Positions 40,010-40,749 of a DNA stretch of 40,749 bases are shown in pieces. Position numbers and translations under genes: made by a program. Source of the DNA: Bryobacterales bacterium (GTDB lineage Bacteria; Acidobacteriota; Terriglobia; Bryobacterales; Bryobacteraceae); the NCBI GenBank assembly GCA_016789785.1, contig JAEUQE010000055.1, positions 1-40,749 on the forward strand, written 5' to 3'. Positions within the stretch are counted from its first letter, which is position 1, and the number at the start of each line of letters is the position of its first letter. The notes beneath the pieces are model-generated. The model searched no databases. It had not been told where the DNA came from and worked only from the letters and a program-made list of their open reading frames with translations.

Positions 40010-40749
40010 CTACGGTTTTTGGCCGATCGCGTAGAGGTGACGGGTGCCTCGAATGAAGAGCACTCCGCTGGAGATCGCGGGGCTGGCCATGACCTGTTCG
40101 CCGAGTTCGTTTTCCGCAAGTAGCTTGTATTCGCGGCCCTGGGCCAAGACGAAAGTGCGGCCCTCTTCATTGGTGATGTAGAGCTTGCCGCCGGCAGCGA
40201 CGGGGGAACTGGTGAATCCCGACTGGCCGACGCCGAGGCGCTGCTGATAGAGTCGCTCGCCGGTGGAAAGTTGATACGCCGACAGCACTCCGTTGTCGAA
40301 GCAGAAATAACCGACGCCTTCCTGCAGTAGCGGGGTCTGCATGTAGTTGCCGGAACGATCGTGCTTCCACGCGATCGCCTTGCTGTCTTTGAGATCGCCT
40401 GAGGCGTCGGTGCGGATCGCGTAAATGGGGCGCCCGGGGCCATGCGCGTTGGTGATGACGACGAGGCCATCGGCATAGACGGGCGTGGGCACGGGGATGT
40501 CGCCACCGCCGGCGAGATTCCACAATTCCTTGCCGGTCTCAATGTCGTAGCCGCCGATGTGTTTCCATCCGTTCACAACCACTTGCTGCTTGGAGGCGCC
40601 GGTGCCAGTGTAGGGTGCGACCGCGGGACTGCCAAAGGTCGGCACATCCTTGCGCGCGGTGCGCCACAGCTCTTTGCCGGTCTTGACGTCGAAGGCAGCT
40701 AGGAAGGAATCCCTCTGTACGTCGGCCTGCACCAGGAGCTTCCCCTCAT
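40010..40749 (-). CDS. PQQ-like beta-propeller protein (5' end cut by window)
   Basis: The frame enters at the right edge as EGKLLVQADVQRDSFLAAFDVKTGKELW and runs to the stop at 40010, giving about 245 residues. Repeated blades of the PQQ/quinoprotein type are visible: AFDVKTGKELWR, GYDIETGKELWN, AYQLSTGERLYQQRL and FTSSPVAAGGKLYITNEEG. The ending IRGTRHLYAIGQKP is typical. Family members include BamB-like scaffolds and quinoprotein-like propellers; whether it binds PQQ cannot be decided from this part. The start and any signal peptide lie outside the window. Its neighbour on the left is the broken gene at 39075-39871, in convergent orientation. Confidence 0.82.
   Translation of the reverse strand, partial: EGKLLVQADVQRDSFLAAFDVKTGKELWRTARKDVPTFGSPAVAPYTGTGASKQQVVVNGWKHIGGYDIETGKELWNLAGGGDIPVPTPVYADGLVVITNAHGPGRPIYAIRTDASGDLKDSKAIAWKHDRSGNYMQTPLLQEGVGYFCFDNGVLSAYQLSTGERLYQQRLGVGQSGFTSSPVAAGGKLYITNEEGRTFVLAQGREYKLLAENELGEQVMASPAISSGVLFIRGTRHLYAIGQKP

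Overview
The window is a 40.7-kb piece of a G+C-rich chromosome that most resembles Acidobacteriota of the Solibacter/Bryobacter type. This assignment is an inference from gene content: very large TonB-receptor-like proteins with an N-terminal carboxypeptidase-regulatory domain, a serine/threonine kinase with a TPR-like tail next to an ECF sigma factor, many Tat-type sugar oxidoreductases and isomerases, a C-terminal SLH-domain remnant, and an S46 dipeptidyl-peptidase. No rRNA, tRNA, CRISPR array or intact insertion sequence was recognised.

Layout. (1) 1-6951: a minus-strand catabolic cluster (M28 peptidase cut by the window edge, IolB/KduI-like bicupin, VOC dioxygenase, Gfo/Idh/MocA oxidoreductase, TIM-barrel isomerase, dienelactone hydrolase) with an IclR regulator facing away from it. 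A duplicated block that includes a copy of the hydrolase gene's 3' end lies inside the cluster. (2) 7036-15559: a sodium:solute symporter and TonB receptor (minus) face a UroD-like / FGE-sialidase / PhyH operon (plus). Their overlapping divergent promoters carry two LacI-type operator-like palindromes. (3) 15560-17460: a small membrane protein behind a long structured leader, a PspC protein and a secreted protein of unknown function. (4) 17752-25324: the kinase, the ECF sigma factor and a second TonB receptor. (5) 25396-28198: a malate/tartrate-type dehydrogenase, a short-chain dehydrogenase and a secreted metal-binding protein with a duplicated histidine motif. (6) 28203-30459: an OLD-like AAA ATPase with a Toprim (DUF3226-like) partner, then a type II toxin-antitoxin pair, which together look like a small defence module. 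(7) 30542-34529: a tightly packed minus-strand operon, larE / lipoprotein / unknown / FtsX-MacB permease / OsmC. (8) 34570-36639: an S46 peptidase. (9) 36640-39871: a mosaic of gene remnants, a methyltransferase and a frameshifted gene. (10) A PQQ-type beta-propeller cut by the right edge.

The strongest unusual signal is in the OsmC gene (30542-31021). An in-frame TGA falls exactly where this family carries its reactive cysteine. It is followed in the right place by a hairpin that fits the bacterial SECIS pattern. The gene therefore probably encodes a selenocysteine-containing OsmC-type peroxidase-like protein, and an ordinary gene caller would split it into two short ORFs. It ends an operon headed by the sulfur-transferase gene larE.
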